Source: Arthrobacter bussei
GTDB taxonomy: Bacteria > Actinomycetota > Actinomycetes > Actinomycetales > Micrococcaceae
Assembly (NCBI RefSeq): GCF_009377195.2
Contig: NZ_VJXX01000006.1
Coordinates: forward strand, 1-64,000
Reading direction: 5' to 3'
DNA: 64,000 nt
Positions 47,232 to 55,443 of this stretch are shown here, one piece after another; the stretch's first letter is position 1; each line of letters opens with the position of its first letter. The notes beneath the pieces are model-generated. The model did no database searches, was not told where the DNA came from, and saw only the letters and a program-made list of their open reading frames with translations. The translations under genes and the position numbers were made by a program.

Positions 47232-48125
47232 ATGACCTCACGCACCACGATCGCCCGCCACCGCTCAGAAGCGCAGACCACTGCCGGCTTCTCCGCCCTC
47301 GCCAAAGCAGTCACCACCAACGCCGGTGGCATGGGCCGCCAGGCCGCCGTCATCGCCGCGGCCTCCGGCCTCGTCCTCACCAGCGGTGTCGCGGCCAACG
47401 CCGCCGACCTGCAGCCGCAGCGTGAGGTAGCCACCTCCAACGTCTCGGTCTCGTCGGCCCGCACGGCCGTCGTCGCCTCGACCTCGACCGTCGTGTCCTT
47501 CAACATGACGCCGGTCAAGGTCAACGCCAAGCCCGTCGTCAAGGCCCCGAAGGCCCCCGTCGTCGCTGCTCCCGTCGTCGAGGAGGTCACCGCCCCCGTC
47601 GTCGAGGCCGCACCGGTCGTCGAGGCTGCACCGGCCGCCGTGGCAGCGCCCGCCGTCGCCGTGGCAGCCGCTCCGGCGCCGGCTCCCCAAGCCGCAGCCG
47701 TCGCCGCTCCCGCCGTGGCCCCGGCACCTGTCGCGGCACCGGCCCCCGTGGTCGCCCCGGCACCGACCCCCGCCCCGGCCCCTGCAGCGTCCTCCGACGT
47801 CGCCGCGACCATCGCGGCCGCAGCGAAGGGCCAGCTCGGCGTCATGCAGGACTGCACCCGCCTCGCGAGCAACGCCCTCGCCGCTGCCGGCATCAACTTC
47901 CACGGCTGGCCGGCCGGGTACCTCTCCCTCGGCCGCACGGTCAGTGCCGGCGAGGCCATCCCGGGCGACCTCATCTACTACGCCGACGGAGGCATGGGCA
48001 TGGCCCACATCGCCGTGTACATCGGCGGCGGTCAGGCCGTCCATGGCGGATTCAACGGAAACACCACGGTGATCGCGCCCGCCGAGCTCGGCTCGGGCGG
48101 CGTGTACATCCGGGTCGGCGGCTGA
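47232..48125 (+). CDS. Secreted NlpC/P60-type cell-wall hydrolase, copy 2
   Basis: A 297-residue paralogue of the preceding gene. The signal segment is GRQAAVIAAASGLVLTSGVA, the linker is Ala/Pro/Val-rich (about 90-195), and the catalytic domain has Cys in QLGVMQDCTRLASNALAAAG and His in AHIAVYIGGGQAVHGG. GGAGAATTCCCC before the ATG gives a ribosome site, and only 23 bases separate it from copy 1, so both are under the same riboswitch. A strong hairpin ends the unit. Confidence 0.88.
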   Translation: MTSRTTIARHRSEAQTTAGFSALAKAVTTNAGGMGRQAAVIAAASGLVLTSGVAANAADLQPQREVATSNVSVSSARTAVVASTSTVVSFNMTPVKVNAKPVVKAPKAPVVAAPVVEEVTAPVVEAAPVVEAAPAAVAAPAVAVAAAPAPAPQAAAVAAPAVAPAPVAAPAPVVAPAPTPAPAPAASSDVAATIAAAAKGQLGVMQDCTRLASNALAAAGINFHGWPAGYLSLGRTVSAGEAIPGDLIYYADGGMGMAHIAVYIGGGQAVHGGFNGNTTVIAPAELGSGGVYIRVGG

Positions 48126-48141
48126 TCGCCCACCGAGCAGG

Positions 48142-48176
48142 ACGGAAGGACCGGCGCATCGCGCCGGTCCTTCCGT
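48142..48176 (+). terminator. Terminator after the NlpC/P60 pair
   Basis: ACGGAAGGACCGGCGC pairs perfectly with GCGCCGGTCCTTCCGT around a 3-nt loop (ATC). Confidence 0.9.
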
Positions 48177-48352
48177 GTATCCGGCACAGGACAGCCGGAA
48201 CCACCAGCTCGCGACACGTCACATGCCGTTCGGCGCCGATTAGTCCCCGTCCTGTCTCCGGCTTACCCTTGCAGTGTCAATCCGAAGCTCTTCTCCCGTA
48301 CCCCGGGATGGCACCCGGTTGCGGGGAACAGGTCAGCAAAGAGGAACGTGCC

Positions 48353-48850
48353 ATGCGCACTCTTGTTCTGAATGCAGGGTATGAACCACTGGCGGTGGTC
48401 ACGTTCCGCCGGGCGCTGGTGCTCGTGCTCACGGGGAAGGCCAGCGTGGTGGCCGAGGACGACGAGCCGATCGTGGGCCCCACGGAGATCCTCGGCCGGC
48501 CCTCCGTGATCCTCCTCAACCGGTACGTGAAGGTCCCGTACCGCTACGACGTCTCGGCCACGCGGCGCGGGGTCCTCCGCCGTGACAACCACCTCTGCGC
48601 CTACTGCGCGCGGCCGGCGTCGACGATAGACCACGTGATGCCGCGCTCGCGCGGGGGCCAGGACACGTGGGAGAACCTCGTGGCATGCTGCCTGACCTGC
48701 AACAACGCCAAGGGCGACAAGACCCTCGCCAGTCTCGGCTGGAGCCTGCGGATCGTCCCCCTCCCGCCGCGGGGGCCGCAGTGGCAGATCCGCGAGCTGG
48801 AGAAGCCGGCCCCGCAGTGGAACGAGTTCCTGTCCCAGCGGGCCGCATGA
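48353..48850 (+). CDS. HNH endonuclease domain protein
   Basis: A 165-residue protein with an N-terminal strand region (TLVLNAGYEPLAVVTFRRAL) and a zinc-binding HNH domain: CAYCARPASTIDHVMPRSRG (Cys pair, then DH) and CCLTCNNAKGD (Cys pair, N). This stand-alone type is common in actinobacteria and cyanobacteria; its target is unknown. ATG 48353 with GAGGAACGTGCC is chosen; a longer frame lacks a ribosome site. The stop overlaps the mobA-like start by four bases. Confidence 0.9.
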   Translation: MRTLVLNAGYEPLAVVTFRRALVLVLTGKASVVAEDDEPIVGPTEILGRPSVILLNRYVKVPYRYDVSATRRGVLRRDNHLCAYCARPASTIDHVMPRSRGGQDTWENLVACCLTCNNAKGDKTLASLGWSLRIVPLPPRGPQWQIRELEKPAPQWNEFLSQRAA

Positions 48851-49452
48851 CGCCCGCTCCCGTGCGGTTCGACGCGATCGTCCTCGCGGGCGGCAGGTCC
48901 TCCCGCCTGGGCGGCGTGGCGAAGGCGGGACTGCTCCTGGGCGGCCGGACCCTGCTCCAGCACGCCTGCTCGGCGCTGGTGGACGCGGACCGCCTGGTCG
49001 TCGTCGGCCCGGACGCGGAGCCCGGCGCCCTGGCCGGTGCGCCGACCATCGTCCGGGAGGATCCGCCCTTCGCAGGGCCGGCCGCCGGCCTCGTGGCCGG
49101 TTTCACTTCGTGGAGCGCGCCGCACGCGCCCTGGTGCGCCGTCGTCGCGTGTGACATGCCGAGGGTGGCGGACCTCCTCACGCTCCTGCTGGCCGAGGCA
49201 CGGGCAGAGGACGGGCAGTCCTCCCTCGTCGCGCTCGACGGCGGCCGCGACCAGCCGCTCGCGGCCCTCTACCGGAGCGCGGACCTTGCGGCGGCGATCG
49301 ACGGCGTGCTGGCGCACGGTACTGCGCAGGATCTCTCGATGCGCAGCCTCCTTGCTAGTGTGAGGACCAGACCGGTCCCGGTTCCACCGGGCACGACGCA
49401 CGACGTCGACACCTGGAGTGATGCACGAGCGCTGGGCGTCGAGGTCCCCTGA
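48847..49452 (+). CDS. mobA: Molybdenum cofactor guanylyltransferase-like protein
   Basis: A 201-residue NTP-transferase-like protein. The P-loop-like motif is IVLAGGRSSRLGGVAKAGLL, close to the LAGGxSxRMGxDK pattern of MobA, and VACDMPRVADLL holds the metal-binding Asp. MobA attaches GMP to molybdopterin. The Lys position in the motif is shifted slightly, so a related nucleotidyltransferase role is possible. Coupled to the HNH gene (ATGA overlap) and next to DUF6457 and moeA, which supports the cofactor role. Confidence 0.8.
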   Translation: MTPAPVRFDAIVLAGGRSSRLGGVAKAGLLLGGRTLLQHACSALVDADRLVVVGPDAEPGALAGAPTIVREDPPFAGPAAGLVAGFTSWSAPHAPWCAVVACDMPRVADLLTLLLAEARAEDGQSSLVALDGGRDQPLAALYRSADLAAAIDGVLAHGTAQDLSMRSLLASVRTRPVPVPPGTTHDVDTWSDARALGVEVP

Positions 49453-49468
49453 ACCGCCCGGAGGGCTG

Positions 49469-49753
49469 ATGGACGATCGCCAGAGACTGCTGCAGGAATG
49501 GACGGAGACGCTGCTCGCCGCGTTCGAGATCGACGGGACGCGGGTCGACATTGACGCCGTCCTGGAGCTCGCCGGCAAAGCGGCCCACGGCGTGGTCCGT
49601 CCCGCGGCTCCGTTGACGACCTTCGTGGTGGGGTACGCAGCAGGCCTGGCCGTGGGGAGCGGACAGGCCGAGGAGCAGCTGGCCATCAGCTCCGCGATGG
49701 CGGTGGCCGATTCCCTCTGCACGGATGCGGCTGCGGACGGCGGGACCGCATGA
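49469..49753 (+). CDS. DUF6457-type small protein
   Basis: A 94-residue, mostly helical protein starting MDDRQRLLQEWTETLLAAF. Its position between the mobA-like and moeA genes and its middle segment DIDAVLELAGKAAHGVVRPA match the DUF6457 family as I recall it. GGAGGGCTG precedes the ATG. The stop overlaps the moeA start by 4 bases (ATGA). Function unknown, probably connected with molybdenum cofactor or its enzymes. Confidence 0.72.
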   Translation: MDDRQRLLQEWTETLLAAFEIDGTRVDIDAVLELAGKAAHGVVRPAAPLTTFVVGYAAGLAVGSGQAEEQLAISSAMAVADSLCTDAAADGGTA

Positions 49754-51009
49754 GCGAGGCCGTCGGAGCACACGACGTCGACTGGAGGGAGGCGCGTCGC
49801 CTGGCGCACGGTGCGGGGATGCCGCTGCCTTTCCAGACGATCCCCCTTGCGGACGCCCTCGGGCAGACGCTGGCCGAACCCGTCCATGCGCTCCAGGCCA
49901 TCCCGCACTACGCGTCCTCCGCCATGGACGGATGGGCCGTGAACGGCGACGCCCCCTGGACGCTCGTGAGCCACGCGCCGCCCGAGGAGCACCCCCGCGG
50001 CAGGCCCGCACCGCACGCGGATTCCGGGGAGGTGTCCCTGGCGCCGGGCGAGGCCACCTTCATCCTCACGGGGGGCGTGGTGCCGCAGAACGCGAGGGGC
50101 ATCCTCCGCACCGAGCACGGATCCATCCGGGGTGACGTCCTGGACCGCAATGACGCCGCGCGGGCCGACGAGCCCTCGCAGCACGAGCACGTCCGGCCGG
50201 CGGGGGAGGAGGCCGAGGAGGGCTCCGAGGCCATCCCCGCAGGGGTGGTCCTCAACCCGGCGCAGATCGCCCTCGCCGCGGTGTGCGGGCATGACACCCT
50301 CGCGGTGCTGAGGGCGCCGCGCGTGTCCCTGCTCATGACGGGTGACGAGGTGATCGAGCACGGACTGCCGCACGCCGGGCAGGTACGCGACACCTTCGGG
50401 CCGCAGCTGCCCGGCTTCGTCGCGATGCTGGGCGGCCATGTCGACGTGGCGGGCCGAGCGAAGGACGACCTCGACGACGTCATCGCCGCCATCAGCGCCG
50501 AGGCGACCGACGAGTTCTCCCTCGCGCGTGCTTCCGGGGACGTACTCATCACCACGGGTGGGACCGGGAGCTCCTCCGCGGACCACATCCGCCGTGCCCT
50601 CACCGAGCTGGGCGCCGAGCTGATCATCGACGGCATCGCGATGCGTCCCGGCCACCCGACGCTCCTCGCGCGCCTGCCGGACGGCCGTTTCCTCGTGGGT
50701 CTGCCGGGCAATCCGCTCGCCGCGATGATGGCCATGCTCACCGTGGCCGGGCCGTTGCTCGCAGGCCTGCGGGGCTCACCGCTGCAAGAGCCGGTCACGG
50801 TGACCAGCGCCGACGCCTTCGGACCCCTGCGGGGCAGGAGCCGCCTCGTGCCGTACCGGCTCGAGGGTGGCCGCGCGGTGCCGAGTACCCACCAGCGCTC
50901 GGGCATGCTGCGCGGACTCGCCGCGGCCGACGGCGTCCTCGTGGTTCCCGCGGAGGGGTGCTCGGCGGGCGACGCAGTCCCCGCCCTGTCCCTGCCCTGG
51001 CTGGCCTGA
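49750..51009 (+). CDS. moeA: Molybdopterin molybdotransferase
   Basis: A 419-residue MoeA-type enzyme that inserts molybdate into adenylylated molybdopterin. SSAMDGWAVNGD in domain 1 (about 57-68), GEATFILTGGVVPQNA with the Gly-rich turn, VSLLMTGDEVIE and DVLITTGGTGSSSADHIRRA in the MogA-like domain, and GLPGNPLAAMMAM are diagnostic. The C-terminal domain (about 345-419) is the usual beta barrel. A 25-residue acidic insert lies at about 145-163. Translation is coupled to the preceding gene. Confidence 0.95.
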   Translation: MSEAVGAHDVDWREARRLAHGAGMPLPFQTIPLADALGQTLAEPVHALQAIPHYASSAMDGWAVNGDAPWTLVSHAPPEEHPRGRPAPHADSGEVSLAPGEATFILTGGVVPQNARGILRTEHGSIRGDVLDRNDAARADEPSQHEHVRPAGEEAEEGSEAIPAGVVLNPAQIALAAVCGHDTLAVLRAPRVSLLMTGDEVIEHGLPHAGQVRDTFGPQLPGFVAMLGGHVDVAGRAKDDLDDVIAAISAEATDEFSLARASGDVLITTGGTGSSSADHIRRALTELGAELIIDGIAMRPGHPTLLARLPDGRFLVGLPGNPLAAMMAMLTVAGPLLAGLRGSPLQEPVTVTSADAFGPLRGRSRLVPYRLEGGRAVPSTHQRSGMLRGLAAADGVLVVPAEGCSAGDAVPALSLPWLA

Positions 51010-51084
51010 GGCCGAACCGGGGCCGGGGTCGTCAGGCCGATACGCGGTCGGACCGGGCTCGCCCGCCCCGGTCCGACCCGCCCG

Positions 51085-53409
51085 TCAGGCGGCCTTCTCG
51101 ACCCTGATGATCACGGACTTGGAGGTCGGCGTCCCGCTGATGTCCGCCGTCGAGTCCAGCGGTACGAGGACGTTCGTCTCCGGATAGTACGCCGCCGCGC
51201 ACCCCTTCGGCGTCGAGTAGGCCACCACGCGGAAGTCCTCCGCGCGCCGCTCCACGCCGTCCGACCACTCGGAGACGAGGTGCACCATGTCGCCGTCGTC
51301 GAGCCCGGCCTCCGCGATGTCCTGCGGGCTCAGGAACACGACGCGGCGCCCGTCGTGGATGCCGCGGTAGCGGTCGTCCTTGCCGTAGATCGTGGTGTTG
51401 TACTGGTCGTGCGAGCGCAGCGTCTGCAGGACGAGCCTGCCCGCGGGCACCTTCGGATACTCCAGCAGGTTCGCGGTGAAGTTGGCCTTGCCCGTGGCGG
51501 TGGTGAAGGTGCGGCTGTCGCGGGGACCGTTCGGCAGCACGAAGCCACCGGGCTTGTCGATGCGGTCCTCGAAGTCGTCGAAGCCGGGCACCACGGCGCT
51601 GATGTGCTTCCGGATGACGCTGTAGTCCGCCTGCGCGGCCCGCCAGTCCAGCTGCGGGGCGTTGTCGCGGAACGGGCTGTCCTCGCGGGCGAACAGGCGG
51701 TCAGCAAGCTCGCAGACGATGGCGATCTCCGACCGCATCTCGGAACTCGACGGCTTCAGGCGGCCCGTCGACGCGTGGACCGCACTCATGGAGTCCTCGA
51801 CGGTGACCCGCTGGTCGCCACCCGACTGCGTGTCCCGGTCCGTGCGGCCGAGCGCCGGGAGGATCAGGGCCCGGGTGCCGGTCACGAGGTGCGAGCGGTT
51901 CAGCTTGGTGGAGACCTGTACGGTGAGCCGCGTGTTCCGCAGCGCCTGCTCCGTGACGTTGGTGTCCGGCGTCGCCCGGACGAAGTTGCCGCCCATGCCC
52001 ATGAAGACCCGCGCCTTGCCGTCGCGCATCGCCCGGATGGCGGCCACGGTGTCGAAGCCGTGCCGGCGGGGGGAGGCGAAGTGGAAGCGCTTGTCGAGGG
52101 CGTCGTGGAAGGCCTCGGGCATGCGCTCGAAGATCCCCATGGTGCGGTCGCCCTGCACGTTGGAGTGGCCGCGGACCGGGCAGACCCCGGCTCCGGGCTT
52201 GCCGACGTTGCCCTGCAGCAGCAGTACGTTGACGACGTCGCGCAGCGTGGACACCGAGTGCTTGTGCTGTGTCAGGCCCATGGCCCAGCAGACGATGGTG
52301 CCGGGGGAGGCGATCATGCGGTCGCCGACCTTCGTGATCTCGGCCCTGGTGATGCCGCTCGCCGTCGTGATCTCCTCCCAACTGGTCTCCCGGAGGCTCG
52401 CCAGGTAGTCCTCCAGTCCCAGGGTGTGCTCGGCGATGAAGGCATGGTCGAACACCGTGCCGGTCGCCTCCTCGCGCTCGAGGAGGTGCTTGCCGAGGCC
52501 ACGGAACAGCGCCTGGTCCCCGCCGATGCGGATCTGCAGGAAGTCGTCCGCCAGGGCCGTGCCGCCGCCGAAGCGCGTGCCCAGCAGCCCCATGGGGTTC
52601 TGCGGGTTCTCGAAGCGCATCAGTCCGGCCTCAGGAAGCGGATTGATCGCGACGATCGCCCCGCCGTTCTTCTTGGCCTTCTCCAGGGACGTGAGCATGC
52701 GGGGGTGGTTGGTGCCCGGATTCTGCCCCGCGATGATGATCAGCGGCGCCGTGTCGAGGTCCAGCAGGGACACGGTGCCCTTGCCGACACCGAGCGTCTC
52801 GTTCAGCGCCGAGCCCGAGGACTCGTGGCACATGTTCGAGCAGTCGGGCAGGTTGTTGGTGCCGATGCCGCGCACCATCAGCTGGTACAGGAAGGCAGCC
52901 TCGTTCGAGGTGCGTCCGGAAGTGTAGAAGACGGCCTCGTCCGGGCTGTCGAGCGCCGCGAGCTCGTCGACGATGACCTGGTTCGCCTCGTCCCAGGACA
53001 CGGCGCGGTAGTGGGTGCCGCCGTCGTCGAGCAGCATGGGGTGCGTGAGGCGCCCCTGCTGGCCGAGCCAGTAGTCGTCCCGCGTCATGAGGTCCTCGAC
53101 GGAGTGCTCCGCGAAGAACGACGGCGGGACGGTGCGGCGCGTCGCCTCCTCGGCGACGGCCTTGGCCCCGTTCTCGCAGAACTCGGCGGTGTGCCGCTTG
53201 TCCCCCTCGGGCCAGGCGCAGCCCATGCAGTCGAAGCCCTTGACCTGGTTCACCGCGAGAAGGGTCTGCGCACTGCGCACCGGACCCATCTGGTCGATCG
53301 AGATCTTGAGGGAGTTGATGACGGCGGGAAGTCCCACCGCCCGCGTCTTCCGAGCTCCCACGGTCAGCTGGGACTCGTCGATATTGTCCTTCGGGGCCTT
53401 TGTTGCCAC
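51085..53409 (-). CDS. ydeP: FdhF/YdeP family molybdopterin oxidoreductase
   Basis: A 774-residue oxidoreductase of the YdeP group, relatives of formate dehydrogenase H. It has GFDCMGCAWPEGDKRHTAEF near the N-terminus (Cys pair of a possible iron-sulfur site), GRTSNEAAFLYQLMVRGIGT and PDCSNMCHESSGSALNETLG around the cofactor, and the C-terminal molydop_binding domain (about 645-774). The active-site Cys or selenocysteine pattern of FdhF is not obvious. The GTG with GAGGA eight bases upstream is chosen; a frame ten residues longer lacks a ribosome site. The substrate is unknown. Divergent from fdhD. Confidence 0.9.
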   Translation of the reverse strand: MATKAPKDNIDESQLTVGARKTRAVGLPAVINSLKISIDQMGPVRSAQTLLAVNQVKGFDCMGCAWPEGDKRHTAEFCENGAKAVAEEATRRTVPPSFFAEHSVEDLMTRDDYWLGQQGRLTHPMLLDDGGTHYRAVSWDEANQVIVDELAALDSPDEAVFYTSGRTSNEAAFLYQLMVRGIGTNNLPDCSNMCHESSGSALNETLGVGKGTVSLLDLDTAPLIIIAGQNPGTNHPRMLTSLEKAKKNGGAIVAINPLPEAGLMRFENPQNPMGLLGTRFGGGTALADDFLQIRIGGDQALFRGLGKHLLEREEATGTVFDHAFIAEHTLGLEDYLASLRETSWEEITTASGITRAEITKVGDRMIASPGTIVCWAMGLTQHKHSVSTLRDVVNVLLLQGNVGKPGAGVCPVRGHSNVQGDRTMGIFERMPEAFHDALDKRFHFASPRRHGFDTVAAIRAMRDGKARVFMGMGGNFVRATPDTNVTEQALRNTRLTVQVSTKLNRSHLVTGTRALILPALGRTDRDTQSGGDQRVTVEDSMSAVHASTGRLKPSSSEMRSEIAIVCELADRLFAREDSPFRDNAPQLDWRAAQADYSVIRKHISAVVPGFDDFEDRIDKPGGFVLPNGPRDSRTFTTATGKANFTANLLEYPKVPAGRLVLQTLRSHDQYNTTIYGKDDRYRGIHDGRRVVFLSPQDIAEAGLDDGDMVHLVSEWSDGVERRAEDFRVVAYSTPKGCAAAYYPETNVLVPLDSTADISGTPTSKSVIIRVEKAA

Positions 53410-53437
53410 GTGTGCACATCCTCGTGTCGTCGTCGAC

Positions 53438-53451
53438 ACACCATGTGGTGT
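53438..53451. promoter_or_regulatory. Palindrome ACACCA-TG-TGGTGT between ydeP and fdhD
   Basis: A perfect 14-bp palindrome in the 88-base region between the divergent oxidoreductase and fdhD genes. On the minus strand a -35-like TTGACC (53456-53461) is placed just before it, so the palindrome would sit between -35 and -10 of ydeP. Candidate operator for both genes. Confidence 0.5.
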
Positions 53452-53497
53452 CTGGGGTCAACTAACCTCATCATAGGGCCGAGGTAAGGAGAGCCGA

Positions 53498-54325
53498 ATG
53501 AACCGGGTCACACAGCGCCGCCGCATCACGAAGTTCCGCATCGGGGCACCGACCGGTCGCCGCGAGGATGTCCTCGCCGGGGAGGAACCCCTGGAGATCA
53601 GACTCGGGGGCAGCGCCTTCACCGTCACCATGCGGACCCCGGGGGACGACTTCGACCTCGTGGCCGGCTTCCTGGTCTCCGAGGGCGTGGTCTGGGAGCC
53701 GGGCCAGCTGCCCAGCCTGCGGTACTGCGCGGGCGTGGACGACGACGGCCGGCAGACCTTCAACGTGGTCGAAGCGCAGCTGCGTCCCGGCGTGGAACTC
53801 CCGGACACGGCGATGGAACGCCATGTCTACACCTCCAGTTCCTGCGGCATCTGCGGGACGGCGTCGATCGACGCGGTCCGGAAGTCCTCGCGGTTCGACC
53901 TGCACGAGGACACCGCGCCGGTGGACCTCGGGATCCTCGCGTCCCTGCCCGACCGCCTGCGGGAGAACCAGAAGCTGTTCGACCGCACGGGAGGCGTACA
54001 CGCTGCCGGACTCTTCACCGCCGAGGGCGAGCTCCTGTGCCTGCGCGAGGACGTGGGGCGCCACAACGCCGTCGACAAGGTGGTGGGCTGGGCGCTCCGC
54101 GAAGGCATGCTGCCGCTGCGGGGCACCGTCCTGCAGGTCTCCGGCCGGGCCTCCTTCGAACTCGTCCAGAAGGCGCAGCTCGCGGGCATCCCGGTGCTGG
54201 CGGCCGTCAGTGCGCCGTCGTCCCTCGCCGCGGACCTGGCCGACGACGCCGGACTGACGCTCGTGGGCTTCAGCCGCGGGACGTCGCTGAACTGCTACTC
54301 ACACCCGGACCGCATCGCGGCCTGA
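53498..54325 (+). CDS. fdhD: Formate dehydrogenase accessory sulfurtransferase
   Basis: A 275-residue FdhD protein, which transfers sulfur from a cysteine desulfurase to the molybdenum cofactor of formate-dehydrogenase-type enzymes. The catalytic loop is SSSCGICGTASID with Cys116 and Cys119; LREDVGRHNAVDKVVGWAL and the end FSRGTSLNCYSHPDRI are family hallmarks. ATG behind AAGGAGAGCCGA. Being divergent from the YdeP-type oxidoreductase, it probably activates that enzyme. Confidence 0.96.
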   Translation: MNRVTQRRRITKFRIGAPTGRREDVLAGEEPLEIRLGGSAFTVTMRTPGDDFDLVAGFLVSEGVVWEPGQLPSLRYCAGVDDDGRQTFNVVEAQLRPGVELPDTAMERHVYTSSSCGICGTASIDAVRKSSRFDLHEDTAPVDLGILASLPDRLRENQKLFDRTGGVHAAGLFTAEGELLCLREDVGRHNAVDKVVGWALREGMLPLRGTVLQVSGRASFELVQKAQLAGIPVLAAVSAPSSLAADLADDAGLTLVGFSRGTSLNCYSHPDRIAA

Positions 54326-54633
54326 CCGGGCCGCTCGCGCTCGACGGGCCTGTGTCGGCCCAACGGGAGCAGGGCGTCGTGCAGGTCGTCGCCCAGAAGT
54401 CCGGCCCCGGCTGCGTTCTCGTCCGTGGTCCGGTAAGGATCGGGCGCCGTCGACAGCCGGGTCGGCACCGACCGCGGAGGGCATGCGGGTTCGTGCACGG
54501 GGTTCTGCCGGACAAGAGGGTGTCGCGGAGCGACACGCCGTGGCACATCCAGCCCGAGCGCGAAGGACGCGCACGACGCCGCGGCAGCTGCACGAACAAG
54601 GACGCAGAGGGTCGTTCAGTGGGGCTGGGACGC
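54326..54633. other. Intergenic stretch without a supported gene
   Basis: About 300 bases after fdhD. Minus-strand frames exist (for instance one with DENAAGAGLLGDDLHDALLP), but none has a ribosome site or recognisable domain, and they overlap fdhD or each other. Possibly the remains of a small gene. A strong terminator closes the region. Confidence 0.5.
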
Positions 54634-54679
54634 GGGGGCCGAGGCCGGCCCCGACACGGGGAGGCCGGCCTCGGCCCCC
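54634..54679. terminator. Bidirectional terminator, 17-bp stem
   Basis: GGGGGCCGAGGCCGGCC (54634-54650) pairs perfectly with GGCCGGCCTCGGCCCCC (54663-54679). It touches the stop codon of the leftward ABC ATPase gene and lies downstream of fdhD. Confidence 0.85.
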
Positions 54680-55443
54680 TAGAACGGGTTCAGCAGGCGC
54701 TGCACGAAGCGCCGCGTCCGTTCCTCACGCGGGTTGCGGAGCACCTGGTCGGGATGGCCGTGCTCGACGACGACGCCGCCGTCCATGAACACCACCTCGT
54801 CCGCGACCTCGCGGGCGAAGGCCAGCTCGTGCGTCACGATCACCATGGTCCACTTCTCCTCCGCGAGCTCCTTGATGACCGTCAGCACCTCACCCACCAG
54901 CTCTGGATCCAGGGCGGACGTCGGCTCGTCGAAGAGCAGCAGGTCCGGCTGCAGGGCGAGGGCGCGGACGATTCCGACGCGCTGCTGCTGTCCGCCGGAC
55001 AGGTTGAAGGGGTGGTCGTTCCGCTTGTCGGCGAGGCCCACGCGGTCCAGCAGCCGTTCGGCGTCCGAGACGGCGTCCTTGCGGGCACGCTTCTGCACCC
55101 GGACCGGACCCTCGATGATGTTCTCGAGCACCGTCATGTGCGGGAAGAGGTTGTAGGTCTGGAAGACCATGGCACTGCGATCGCGGAGCGAGAGTGCCTC
55201 CTTCCGTGACACCTTCGCGCCGAAGTCCACCGACGGCCCGCCGCGGAAGGCGACCGTGCCGCCGTCGGGCGTCTCGAGGCCGTTGAGGCACCGCAGCACG
55301 GTGGTCTTGCCGGACCCGGACGGTCCTACGAGTGCTGTCACCTGCCCGTCCGCCAGGTCGAGGTCGATGGACCTCAGCACCTGGTTGCCGCCGAAGGACT
55401 TCTGCAGGCCGGTGACCGTCAGCAGGGCATCAGTGGGCGACAT
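54679..55443 (-). CDS. Polar amino acid ABC transporter ATPase
   Basis: A 254-residue ATPase of the GlnQ/HisP type. Walker A GPSGSGKTT, Q-loop MVFQTYNLFPHMTVLENI, signature LSGGQQQRVGIVRAL, Walker B LLLFDEPTSALDPELV, switch His VTHELAFARE. Last of three genes (binding protein, permease, ATPase), overlapping the permease gene by 14 bases. The operon imports an amino acid, possibly cystine. Confidence 0.93.
   Translation of the reverse strand: MSPTDALLTVTGLQKSFGGNQVLRSIDLDLADGQVTALVGPSGSGKTTVLRCLNGLETPDGGTVAFRGGPSVDFGAKVSRKEALSLRDRSAMVFQTYNLFPHMTVLENIIEGPVRVQKRARKDAVSDAERLLDRVGLADKRNDHPFNLSGGQQQRVGIVRALALQPDLLLFDEPTSALDPELVGEVLTVIKELAEEKWTMVIVTHELAFAREVADEVVFMDGGVVVEHGHPDQVLRNPREERTRRFVQRLLNPF

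Noticed and set aside
48353..48850. HNH gene as part of a restriction or defence system
   Set aside because: No methyltransferase, helicase or toxin partner is adjacent; it is coupled to molybdenum cofactor genes.
51085..53409. Possible selenocysteine formate dehydrogenase
   Set aside because: No in-frame TGA and no SECIS-like hairpin is apparent; the sequence fits the YdeP group.
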